Source of the DNA: Bacteroidota bacterium
GTDB lineage: Bacteria > Bacteroidota > Bacteroidia > UKL13-3
Reading direction: 5' to 3'
Length of the DNA stretch: 41,290 nt
Assembly (NCBI GenBank): GCA_027491355.1
Contig: JAIXWI010000041.1
Location: 91,627-132,916 of the forward strand
The notes beneath the pieces are model-generated. The model was given only the letters and a program-made list of their open reading frames with translations. It did not search any database and had not been told where the DNA came from. Shown here piece after piece: positions 35,843 through 41,290 of this stretch. The translations under genes and the position numbers were made by a program. The stretch's first letter is position 1; each line of letters begins with the position of its first letter.

Positions 35843-36884
35843 TTAAATGGTGCCTGAAAACAAACACTGGAATTTGACCAACTACCAATGCTGTAAGGCC
35901 AATTACCAATGTAACAGAATGTGCAGAGTGTTTTTGAATTAACCATGCAAGTAAAATAAAGGCTATGTTTACAAAACTCAAAGACAACGCTATTTGACGG
36001 TGGTTCATACCCAATTTCATCATTTGGTGGTGCAAATGGTTGTGGTCTGCATGAAAAGGTGATTTTCTTTGCTTGATTCTTAAAATGAAAATACGTAAAG
36101 TGTCGTACAATGGGACAATTAAAATGGCAATTACCATTCCAGGAGAAGCATTCATACGTTCTATGTAACCAAAATTCTGAATGTTCATTTCTAAAAAATG
36201 TATGGAAAAGAGTCCAAGCATAAAGCCTACAATCAAAGAGCCTCCATCACCCATAAAAATTTTTGCAGGATGGAAATTGTAAAATAAAAAACCCAATAAG
36301 GATGCTGAGAGCGTAAATGCAATCATTGCCCATTCCAAATCATTGTTGATGGTAAACAAGCAGCCAAAACTGATGCACATCACTAAACCTAAAGTACCTG
36401 CTAGTCCATCAGCACCGTCAATTAAATTGTAGGCATTACATACTACAATTAGTGTAAACAAGGTAATAATGTAAGCCACTGACAAAGGCAGCTCATTTAC
36501 ACCTAATACTCCATGGAAATTGCTAATGAGTAAATTTGTTTTTATTAAAATAATTCCTGCCGCAAGCACCTGAGCAGCTAATTTTTTGAGTGGAGCAATG
36601 ACTATGATATCGTCTTTAAGACCACTGAAAAAAAGCAATAACAATGCTGAAAGTATAAATTGTAGTTCTTTTACTTTCTCAAATTGTCCCCATAAGGCCA
36701 CAGCAAAAATAAAAGAAACAAAAATGGCCAAACCACCCAGTCTTGGGGTTTTAACCGAATGCCTTTTTCGTTCACTTGGTTCATCGTATAAATGTTTTTC
36801 TTTGGCAATGGTTAAGATAGATGGAATAGAAAAAATCACCATTAAAAAAGAGGTCAAACAAGCATAGATGAGGTTTTGAGTCAT
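35829..36884 (-). CDS. WecA/MraY-family undecaprenyl-phosphate sugar-1-phosphate transferase
   Basis: 351 residues with about 10-11 membrane helices. Cytoplasmic motifs appear in family order: DEPSERKRHSVKTPRLGG (about 34-51), the GLKDD pair Asp91-Asp92, NAYNLIDGADGLAG (150-163), NFHPAKIFMGDGGSL (203-217), and HADHNHLHH (278-286), which in the WecA branch binds the UDP-HexNAc. It loads the first sugar phosphate onto undecaprenyl phosphate, priming the polysaccharide made by the convergent cluster. It belongs to the WecA/TagO branch, since peptidoglycan MraY lacks this HADHNHLHH form. Starts 5 nt after the RidA-family stop, so it is co-transcribed with it. Confidence 0.9.
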   Translation of the reverse strand: MTQNLIYACLTSFLMVIFSIPSILTIAKEKHLYDEPSERKRHSVKTPRLGGLAIFVSFIFAVALWGQFEKVKELQFILSALLLLFFSGLKDDIIVIAPLKKLAAQVLAAGIILIKTNLLISNFHGVLGVNELPLSVAYIITLFTLIVVCNAYNLIDGADGLAGTLGLVMCISFGCLFTINNDLEWAMIAFTLSASLLGFLFYNFHPAKIFMGDGGSLIVGFMLGLFSIHFLEMNIQNFGYIERMNASPGMVIAILIVPLYDTLRIFILRIKQRKSPFHADHNHLHHQMMKLGMNHRQIALSLSFVNIAFILLAWLIQKHSAHSVTLVIGLTALVVGQIPVFVFRHHLNDKP

Positions 36885-36889
36885 GTCTA

Positions 36890-37315
36890 TTAATCTATGG
36901 TGGCAATCACTTTTAATTCAATTGCAATTGGTGTAGGCAGGCAATTGATTTCGAGTGTGGTTCTGCAGGGAGGATTTTCTTTAAAGTACTCTGCCCATAA
37001 TTGGTTGTATGTTTTAAAATCATCCTTCATGTTGGTTAGAAAAACAGTTACATCAACTATTTGGTTCCAAGAGCTACCCGCATCTTCTAATATGTATTTG
37101 ATGTTCTGAAAAACAGCATGGCATTGGGTTGCAATGTCGTAACTGATAATATTTCCGTCAGCATCTAATTCAACCCCAGGAATTTTTTTCGAGCCTTTTT
37201 CTCGAGGGCCAACACCTGATAAAAAAAGTAAATTCCCAACTCGTTTGGCATGTGGATACAAACCAACAGGTTCTGGTGCTTTTGATGAATTGACACTGTT
37301 ATCTTTTTCTTGCAT
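36890..37315 (-). CDS. RidA-family (YjgF/YER057c/UK114) deaminase-like protein
   Basis: 141 residues from the ATG at 37315, which gives the usual family length; a TTG frame extension to 37372 adds 19 residues with no family match. Landmarks are APEPVGLYPHAKRVGNLLFLSG, the DVTVFLTNM helix/strand, and PPCRTTLEIN, whose Arg is the residue that binds the carboxylate of imine or enamine intermediates in RidA. The 57-nt gap after pepT and the YPHAKRVG variant place it closer to the 2-aminomuconate-deaminase-like subgroup than to archetypal RidA. The substrate is not assigned. Sits between pepT and the WecA-like gene. Confidence 0.85.
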   Translation of the reverse strand: MQEKDNSVNSSKAPEPVGLYPHAKRVGNLLFLSGVGPREKGSKKIPGVELDADGNIISYDIATQCHAVFQNIKYILEDAGSSWNQIVDVTVFLTNMKDDFKTYNQLWAEYFKENPPCRTTLEINCLPTPIAIELKVIATID

Positions 37316-37372
37316 AGAGCGAATATAATTAGGTTTGATTGAAGCAGCAACAATTGATTGAAAACTTAACAA

Positions 37373-38632
37373 CTAAACAACAGGGTCTGCTCCTGCCCAA
37401 ATCTGAACAAGGTTCACACAAACTTCTACAGCTTTTTCCATGTCTTGAACACTCACGTATTCTTGTTTGCTGTGAATACCCATTTCACCTGTAAAAATAT
37501 TAGGGCAGGGGAGTCCCATGAATGACAACCTAGATCCATCTGTACCACCTCTGATAGCCATTATGTTGGGTTCAATGCCAGCCATTTTATAAGCCTTTGC
37601 TGCATGTTCCATGACCTGTGGAAATTGGTCTAAAATTTCACGCATGTTTCTGTATTGCTCAGTTCTTTGCAAGGTATAGCTTGATCCGGGAAAAGCATTG
37701 CATGCTGCTTGGGCAAATTTATCTAATGCTTGCACATGCCAATCTAGTTGCACAGTTTCAAAATCTCTGACAATAAATTGTACCTGACACTGTTCGGCAG
37801 TACCTTGTATTTGAACTGGATGTACAAAACCCTTTCGCTCATGGGTACATTCTGGACTCCAATCCAATTGAGGTAAACTGTTTAAAAAAAAGGCAGCTAC
37901 TTTTTGTGCATTTACCAACTTATTCAATGCATAGCCTGGATGAGCACTGATTCCTGTAAATACAATTTTTGCGGCATCAGCAGAGAAACTCTCGCCTTCT
38001 AAACTGCCTCTTTCGCCTCCATCCAAAGTATAACCAAAATTGGCACCTAGTTTTTGCATGTCTACCTTGTCAACCCCTCTGCCAATTTCTTCATCAGGAG
38101 TAAACAAGACCTTTATTTTACCGTGCGGTATTTGAGGGTTACTCATTAAAAAGGCTACCAAATCCATGATAACAGCAACTCCGGCTTTGTCATCAGCACC
38201 TAGCAATGTCAAACCAGAAGCAGTTATGATATCGTCCCCAATTCTTTCCAATAAATAAGGATGGTTTTTACTTGAAATAACAATTGTAGGGTCATCAGGC
38301 AATACCATGTCTGTACCATCCCATTTTTTGTGTAACAAGGGCTTTACATCAGTACCGCTGCAATCGGGTGAGGTATCCACATGCGCACAAAAACAGATTA
38401 CAGGAACATCTAAATTGCTAGTAGATGGCACAGTTGCATATACATAGCCATGCTCGTCCAATTGTGCATCTGTGACCCCTAAATCTACCAATTCCTCAAC
38501 CAATAGTTTGCTGAGGTTTTTTTGTTTCATAGAGGATGGTTGTGTGTTGCTGTTGGGGTCTGCGGTTGTATCTACCTGAACATATTTCATGAGTCTTTGA
38601 GCAACTCCAGATTGGTATATATTTTGAAACAT
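37373..38632 (-). CDS. pepT: tripeptide aminopeptidase PepT (peptidase T)
   Basis: 419 residues, slightly above the ~410 of E. coli PepT. The M20 dinuclear-zinc site is visible: His84 and Asp86 in CAHVDTSPD, the bridging Asp in LLGADDKAG (147-148), and the catalytic Glu pair in PDEEIGRG (181-182). GGTDGSRLSFMGLPCPNIFTG lies near the C-terminus. It removes the N-terminal residue from tripeptides in the cytoplasm. ATG at 38632 with a candidate promoter at 38649-38681. First gene of a four-gene minus-strand unit that ends with polysaccharide priming and acylation genes. Confidence 0.95.
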   Translation of the reverse strand: MFQNIYQSGVAQRLMKYVQVDTTADPNSNTQPSSMKQKNLSKLLVEELVDLGVTDAQLDEHGYVYATVPSTSNLDVPVICFCAHVDTSPDCSGTDVKPLLHKKWDGTDMVLPDDPTIVISSKNHPYLLERIGDDIITASGLTLLGADDKAGVAVIMDLVAFLMSNPQIPHGKIKVLFTPDEEIGRGVDKVDMQKLGANFGYTLDGGERGSLEGESFSADAAKIVFTGISAHPGYALNKLVNAQKVAAFFLNSLPQLDWSPECTHERKGFVHPVQIQGTAEQCQVQFIVRDFETVQLDWHVQALDKFAQAACNAFPGSSYTLQRTEQYRNMREILDQFPQVMEHAAKAYKMAGIEPNIMAIRGGTDGSRLSFMGLPCPNIFTGEMGIHSKQEYVSVQDMEKAVEVCVNLVQIWAGADPVV

Positions 38633-38648
38633 TTGTTTAATTTTTCAA

Positions 38649-38681
38649 GAAAGATAGAAGTTGAAATGTAAAAAAACCAAA
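38649..38681 (-). promoter_or_regulatory. candidate promoter of the pepT unit
   Basis: On the minus strand, TTTG (38681-38678) lies 21 nt upstream of TATCTTTC (38656-38649), one mismatch from TAnnTTTG. The leader would be about 10 nt. The rest of the 180-nt gap 38633-38812 shows no gene. Confidence 0.4.
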
Positions 38682-38812
38682 TTCAGCACCCTAGCAATTT
38701 GGTACTGAGCCATTCAAGTTGTTATTAAAAGGCCATTTCCTGATTAATATGATGAAAGTAGTAGCATTCTTTAAACTTTTATGTTATATACTTGTTGTAG
38801 AATTTTACACTT

Positions 38813-39535
38813 ATGAAACCTATTTATACCTTACACAAAGCTGCAAGCAGGGGTCATGCCAATCATGGTTGGTTAGACTCAAAACATACTTTCAGTTTTG
38901 CGGGTTATTTTCATCCTGAGCGCATTCATTTTGGAGCCCTCCGTGTTTTAAACGACGATACTGTAGCCCCGGGAATGGGCTTTGGAACACATCCCCATCA
39001 AAACATGGAAATCGTATCTATTCCTTTATCCGGTAGCTTGGCACATCAAGATAGCATGGGGAACCAACAAACCATTCGGGCAGGTGAAATTCAAGTAATG
39101 AGCGCAGGAACTGGAATTCAACATAGCGAGTTCAATGCCAGTAAAACAGACCCCGTTCAATTTTTACAAATTTGGGTCATACCTAACAAAATGGGAGTAC
39201 AACCTCGTTACGATCAAATACAGTTGAATCCTGCTGAAGCTCAAAACCGTTTTCAGCAAATTCTATCGCCAAACCCATCAGATGAAGGTGTTTGGATTCA
39301 TCAACAGGCTTGGTTTAGCCTAGGTCATTTCGACCCCAATAGCCAAGCAACTTATACTCTACATGCAAAAGAAAATGGGGTTTACTTGTTTGTATTGGAA
39401 GGAGACATGAGTGTCAACAACCAATTGTTAAACAAAAGAGATGGTATGGGTATTACACATGCTGCAACCATTCAAATAAATACAATTTCCAAAGCAAGCA
39501 TATTGCTCATGGAAGTTCCGATGCTTCAACTTTAA
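38813..39535 (+). CDS. pirin family protein (bicupin)
   Basis: 240 residues. The N-terminal cupin carries the pirin signature: the RGHANHGWLDSKHTFSFAGYF opening, FGTHPHQNMEIVSIPLSG with the metal-binding His pair, and AGTGIQHSEFN with the third His and Glu. The C-terminal cupin (about 125-240) is less conserved. Bacterial pirins include quercetin dioxygenases and regulators of redox or pyruvate metabolism; no single function can be assigned here. The ATG at 38813 fits the family start (MKPIYTLHKA). First of three plus-strand genes with yceI (11-nt gap) and superoxide dismutase. Confidence 0.92.
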   Translation: MKPIYTLHKAASRGHANHGWLDSKHTFSFAGYFHPERIHFGALRVLNDDTVAPGMGFGTHPHQNMEIVSIPLSGSLAHQDSMGNQQTIRAGEIQVMSAGTGIQHSEFNASKTDPVQFLQIWVIPNKMGVQPRYDQIQLNPAEAQNRFQQILSPNPSDEGVWIHQQAWFSLGHFDPNSQATYTLHAKENGVYLFVLEGDMSVNNQLLNKRDGMGITHAATIQINTISKASILLMEVPMLQL

Positions 39536-39546
39536 TCAAAAAAAAT

Positions 39547-40098
39547 ATGGAAAAAATTCAATGGGTATTAGACCCAACACACAGCGAAATTGGCTTCAAA
39601 GTGAAGCATTTAATGATGACTAATGTTCATGGTAATTTCAATCAATTCAATATGAACATGCACACAACAGGTGAAGACTTTACCAGTGCTCAAATAGATT
39701 TTACCATTCAAATGAAATCTATTGATACTGCCAATGAACAACGCGATGCACATTTGTTGTCGGCAGATTTTTTTGATGCTGAAAAACATCCTGAAATGAG
39801 CTTCAATTCAAATAAAATTATGCAAATTGATGCTCACAATTTTCAAGTTGATGGGCAGTTAACCATTAAACATGTTACACATCCAGTTTCTTTGAAAGGA
39901 GAATTTGGTGGGGTGCATAAAGATCCATGGGGCAATCAAAAAGCAGGATTTTCGGTTGAAGGTAAAATCAATAGAAAAGATTTTGGGTTGACTTGGAATG
40001 CACCACTTGAAACGGGTGGTGTATTAATTAGTGAAGAGGTTAAATTGTACGCAGAAGTTCAATTGGTAAAACCAGTTGCCGAAAACCAACAAGCTTAA
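39547..40098 (+). CDS. YceI family protein
   Basis: 183 residues, the normal length. WVLDPTHSEIGFKVKHLMMTNVHGNF at the N-terminus is the family signature, followed by DFTIQMKSIDTANEQRDAHLLSADFFDAEKHPEMSF and the VTHPVSLKGEFGG hairpin. YceI proteins are 8-strand lipocalin-like barrels binding isoprenoid or amphiphilic molecules, often induced by stress. No signal peptide is present, so this copy should be cytoplasmic, unlike E. coli YceI. Four nt before the superoxide dismutase ATG. Confidence 0.93.
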   Translation: MEKIQWVLDPTHSEIGFKVKHLMMTNVHGNFNQFNMNMHTTGEDFTSAQIDFTIQMKSIDTANEQRDAHLLSADFFDAEKHPEMSFNSNKIMQIDAHNFQVDGQLTIKHVTHPVSLKGEFGGVHKDPWGNQKAGFSVEGKINRKDFGLTWNAPLETGGVLISEEVKLYAEVQLVKPVAENQQA

Positions 40099-40102
40099 AC
40101 CC

Positions 40103-40840
40103 ATGAAAAAAGTCAATAACCGTAGAACTTTCATTAAAACTACAGCATTGCTCAGTGGCATGGCATTGGTTGATCCCATTCAAACATTTGCATTCAACCC
40201 CGCACCTGCTTTAACTGAAATTAAAACAGTGAATGGCAAGTATGAGTTGCCAGTATTGGGATATGCCTACAATGCATTGGAACCTTTTATTGATGCCAAA
40301 ACCATGGAGATTCACCATACCAAACACCACCAGGCATACATCAATAAACTCAACGAGGCATTGGAAAAAGAGCCACAACTCAAACAAATACCGCTTGAGT
40401 CTTTGTTAAAAATGATTCAAACCTTACCCGATACAGTTAAAAATGTTGTTCGCAACCATGGTGGCGGTCATTATAACCATTCCTTTTTTTGGAGCATATT
40501 AAAAACCAATACCAAACCATCTGCTGCCACTGAACTGGCCATTCAAAATAGTTTTGGTTCAATGGAACAATTCAAGAAAGATTTTGAAAAAGCAGGTGCT
40601 GGTTTATTTGGTTCTGGATGGGTATGGGTAATCAACCAAATGGGTACACTTAAAATTGTAACCACTCCAAACCAAGACAATCCGCTTATGGACATTGCTG
40701 ATTCAAAAGGCAAACCCGTATTGGCATTGGATGTTTGGGAGCATGCTTATTACTTAAAATACCAAAACAAAAGGGCCGATTATTTAGCTGCATTTTGGAA
40801 TGTATTGAATTGGGATCAAGTAGCCATCAATTTGGGGTAA
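40103..40840 (+). CDS. exported Fe/Mn superoxide dismutase with twin-arginine signal
   Basis: 245 residues from the ATG at 40103, 4 nt after yceI; a TTG nine codons upstream would overlap yceI. The N-terminus KKVNNRRTFIKTTALLSGMAL is a Tat-type signal (RRTFIK then a hydrophobic stretch), so the folded metalloenzyme is probably exported. The mature part is a complete Fe/Mn SOD: metal ligands His71 (EIHHTKHH), His126 (YNHSFFW), Asp210 and His214 (DVWEHAYY). It converts superoxide to peroxide and oxygen. Whether it uses Fe or Mn cannot be decided. The pirin/YceI/SOD grouping suggests an oxidative-stress unit. Confidence 0.93.
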   Translation: MKKVNNRRTFIKTTALLSGMALVDPIQTFAFNPAPALTEIKTVNGKYELPVLGYAYNALEPFIDAKTMEIHHTKHHQAYINKLNEALEKEPQLKQIPLESLLKMIQTLPDTVKNVVRNHGGGHYNHSFFWSILKTNTKPSAATELAIQNSFGSMEQFKKDFEKAGAGLFGSGWVWVINQMGTLKIVTTPNQDNPLMDIADSKGKPVLALDVWEHAYYLKYQNKRADYLAAFWNVLNWDQVAINLG

Positions 40841-40849
40841 TTGCTTCGC

Positions 40850-40866
40850 TTTCAAGCTGCTTGAAA
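40850..40866 (+). terminator. hairpin after the superoxide dismutase gene, possible weak terminator
   Basis: TTTCAAG-CTG-CTTGAAA forms a perfect 7-bp stem with a 3-nt loop, 10 nt after the stop codon. It is followed by an A-rich rather than a T-rich tract, so it would be a poor rho-independent terminator and may only protect the mRNA 3' end. Confidence 0.3.
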
Positions 40867-40882
40867 AAATATTTAGGAATAC

Positions 40883-40913
40883 TTTGTAATATCTGATTCC
40901 TGTTCTACATTTG
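40883..40913 (+). promoter_or_regulatory. promoter of tRNA-His
   Basis: TTTG (40883-40886) and TACATTTG (40906-40913), with 19 nt between TTG and TACATTTG, match the Bacteroidota -33/-7 consensus. Transcription would start near 40918, about 33 nt before the tRNA. A 7-bp stem (40918-40924 with 40937-40943) lies in the leader. Confidence 0.6.
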
Positions 40914-40950
40914 CACTCCTTTGATAGGAATTCTTGTCAAAGGAACAAAC

Positions 40951-41028
40951 GGTGGTTTTAGCTCAGTTGGTTAGAGCGCCTGATTGTGGTTCAGGAGGTC
41001 GTGGGTTCGAGCCCCATATTCCACCCCA
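40951..41028 (+). tRNA. tRNA-His (anticodon GTG), CCA encoded
   Basis: The cloverleaf folds by eye: D-arm GCTC/GAGC, anticodon stem CCTGA/TCAGG with loop TTGTGGT (anticodon GTG at the centre), variable loop AGGTC, T-arm GTGGG-TTCGAGC-CCCAT with one G-T pair. The extra 5' G (40951) pairs with C at 41025, the special G-1:C73 identity pair of tRNA-His, and CCA is encoded at 41026-41028. Oddity: acceptor pairs 5-68 and 6-67 are both U-U, so the stem has a tandem mismatch. Flanked by a matching promoter upstream and a palindromic terminator downstream. Confidence 0.95.
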
Positions 41029-41033
41029 AAAAT

Positions 41034-41061
41034 AAAAAGGTCAGATGCATCTGACCTTTTT
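41034..41061 (+). terminator. perfectly palindromic rho-independent terminator between tRNA-His and CRISPR array
   Basis: A 28-nt perfect palindrome (half AAAAAGGTCAGATG, then its complement) ends in a T-rich run (TTTTTTGTTTTTT), and its minus strand also ends in T-rich sequence (TTTTTATTTTT). It can therefore terminate in both directions, isolating the tRNA from the array. Confidence 0.85.
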
Positions 41062-41156
41062 TGTTTTTTAATATTAAAGTAAACCATTTGCTTTCAAATT
41101 GTATCTTTGGCTTAAATCCAACAACTGTCTTGGTCACATTCAAATCATATCGTTTG

Positions 41157-41185
41157 TTGTGATTTGCTTTCAAATTGTATCTTTG
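41157..41185 (+). promoter_or_regulatory. promoter inside CRISPR repeat 2
   Basis: TTG (41157-41159), 18 nt, then TATCTTTG (41178-41185) is an exact fit to TTG-N17-19-TAnnTTTG. Transcription would begin about 4-6 nt later, still in the last part of the repeat, reading into spacer 2 and the next repeat. Confidence 0.6.
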
Positions 41186-41232
41186 GCTTAAATCCAACAA
41201 CTTGGACACTTATATTACGCCAACACTCGTAG

Positions 41233-41261
41233 TTGTGATTTGCTTTCAAATTGTATCTTTG
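41233..41261 (+). promoter_or_regulatory. promoter inside CRISPR repeat 3
   Basis: Identical to that in repeat 2: TTG (41233-41235), 18 nt, TATCTTTG (41254-41261). It would drive the spacer that begins at 41278 and leaves the window. Confidence 0.6.
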
Positions 41262-41290
41262 GCTTAAATCCAACAACCATAAATTTTAAA

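Larger units (their letters stand above)
41080..41290 (+). CRISPR. CRISPR array, type II-C-like, first three repeats (continues beyond window)
   Basis: Repeats of 46 nt at 41080-41125 (degenerate), 41156-41201 and 41232-41277 alternate with 30-nt spacers at 41126-41155 and 41202-41231; a third spacer starts at 41278 and is cut by the window end. Repeats 2 and 3 are identical. Repeat 1 matches them from its seventh base but differs in its first six (TAAACC instead of GTTGTG). The repeat starts GTTGTGATTTGCTTTCAAAT and ends in CAACAAC. From memory its length and 5' sequence match type II-C repeats of Bacteroidota such as Bacteroides and Flavobacterium. Degeneracy at the left end marks the end of the array, so cas9-cas1-cas2 and the leader should be to the right. 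No anti-repeat (tracrRNA) is recognisable in this window. Confidence 0.93.

Noticed and set aside
37316-37372. An N-terminal extension of the RidA-family protein from a TTG abutting the pepT stop
   Set aside because: The added 19 residues match nothing in the family, and the ATG at 37315 gives the normal length.
40841-40870. Sequence resembling part of the CRISPR repeat (TTGCTT then CGCTTTCAA), as a possible anti-repeat or tracrRNA
   Set aside because: The similarity is in the same orientation and too short; it is better explained as the arm of a small hairpin after the sod gene.
40991-41209. A 72-codon minus-strand open frame crossing the end of tRNA-His, the terminator and two CRISPR repeats
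   Set aside because: It overlaps a clear tRNA and an array, and its apparent peptide repeats are only translated CRISPR repeats.

Overview
The window looks like a chromosomal segment of a low-GC Bacteroidota bacterium. Supporting signs are a type IX secretion (type B) sorting domain on a giant PKD protein, a TonB-dependent receptor with a carboxypeptidase-regulatory-like N-terminal domain, a TamL-like lipoprotein barrel, near-absence of Shine-Dalgarno sequences, and promoters of the Bacteroidota TTG-N17-19-TAnnTTTG type. No transposase, integrase or phage gene is visible. The genus cannot be named from the sequence alone. No protein-coding gene is visibly frameshifted, and only the first gene is cut by the window edge.

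Layout. Positions 1-15.8 kb hold housekeeping genes in alternating orientation: a truncated DUF1015 gene, mtaB (tRNA methylthiotransferase), the PKD/T9SS protein, a TamL-like outer-membrane lipoprotein, a TrmH/SpoU methyltransferase, lon, and an ABC ATPase/permease/MFS unit whose reading frames overlap, followed by a small barrel protein. From 26.6 kb back to 15.8 kb (minus strand) runs a train of seven genes: TonB-dependent receptor, TPR protein, plug-less barrel, murA, thioredoxin-fold protein, grpE, dnaJ. The first five are tightly spaced or overlapping and look like one envelope operon. MurA carries Asp where the catalytic Cys normally sits, and the thioredoxin-fold protein has lost its CXXC.

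From 26.7 to 36.9 kb lies a compact Wzx/Wzy-type polysaccharide locus. The plus strand has a six-SLBB outer-membrane export protein, a Wzz-like chain-length protein without a kinase domain, a polymerase/ligase, a flippase and two glycosyltransferases. Facing it on the minus strand are an acyltransferase-3 and a WecA/MraY-type priming transferase, which follow pepT and a RidA-family gene. Together these could prime, extend, acylate, flip, polymerise and export a short repeat unit.

From 38.8 to 40.8 kb, pirin, yceI and a Tat-signal Fe/Mn superoxide dismutase form a short operon. The window ends with tRNA-His, a perfectly palindromic terminator, and the first three repeats (46 nt, with 30-nt spacers) of a CRISPR array that runs off the right edge. 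The repeat resembles Bacteroidota type II-C repeats. Each intact repeat contains a full Bacteroidota promoter (TTG-N18-TATCTTTG), so each spacer could be transcribed from its own repeat. The first, degenerate repeat has lost exactly the -33 half. This is the most interesting signal in the window. The cas genes and any tracrRNA would lie outside it.
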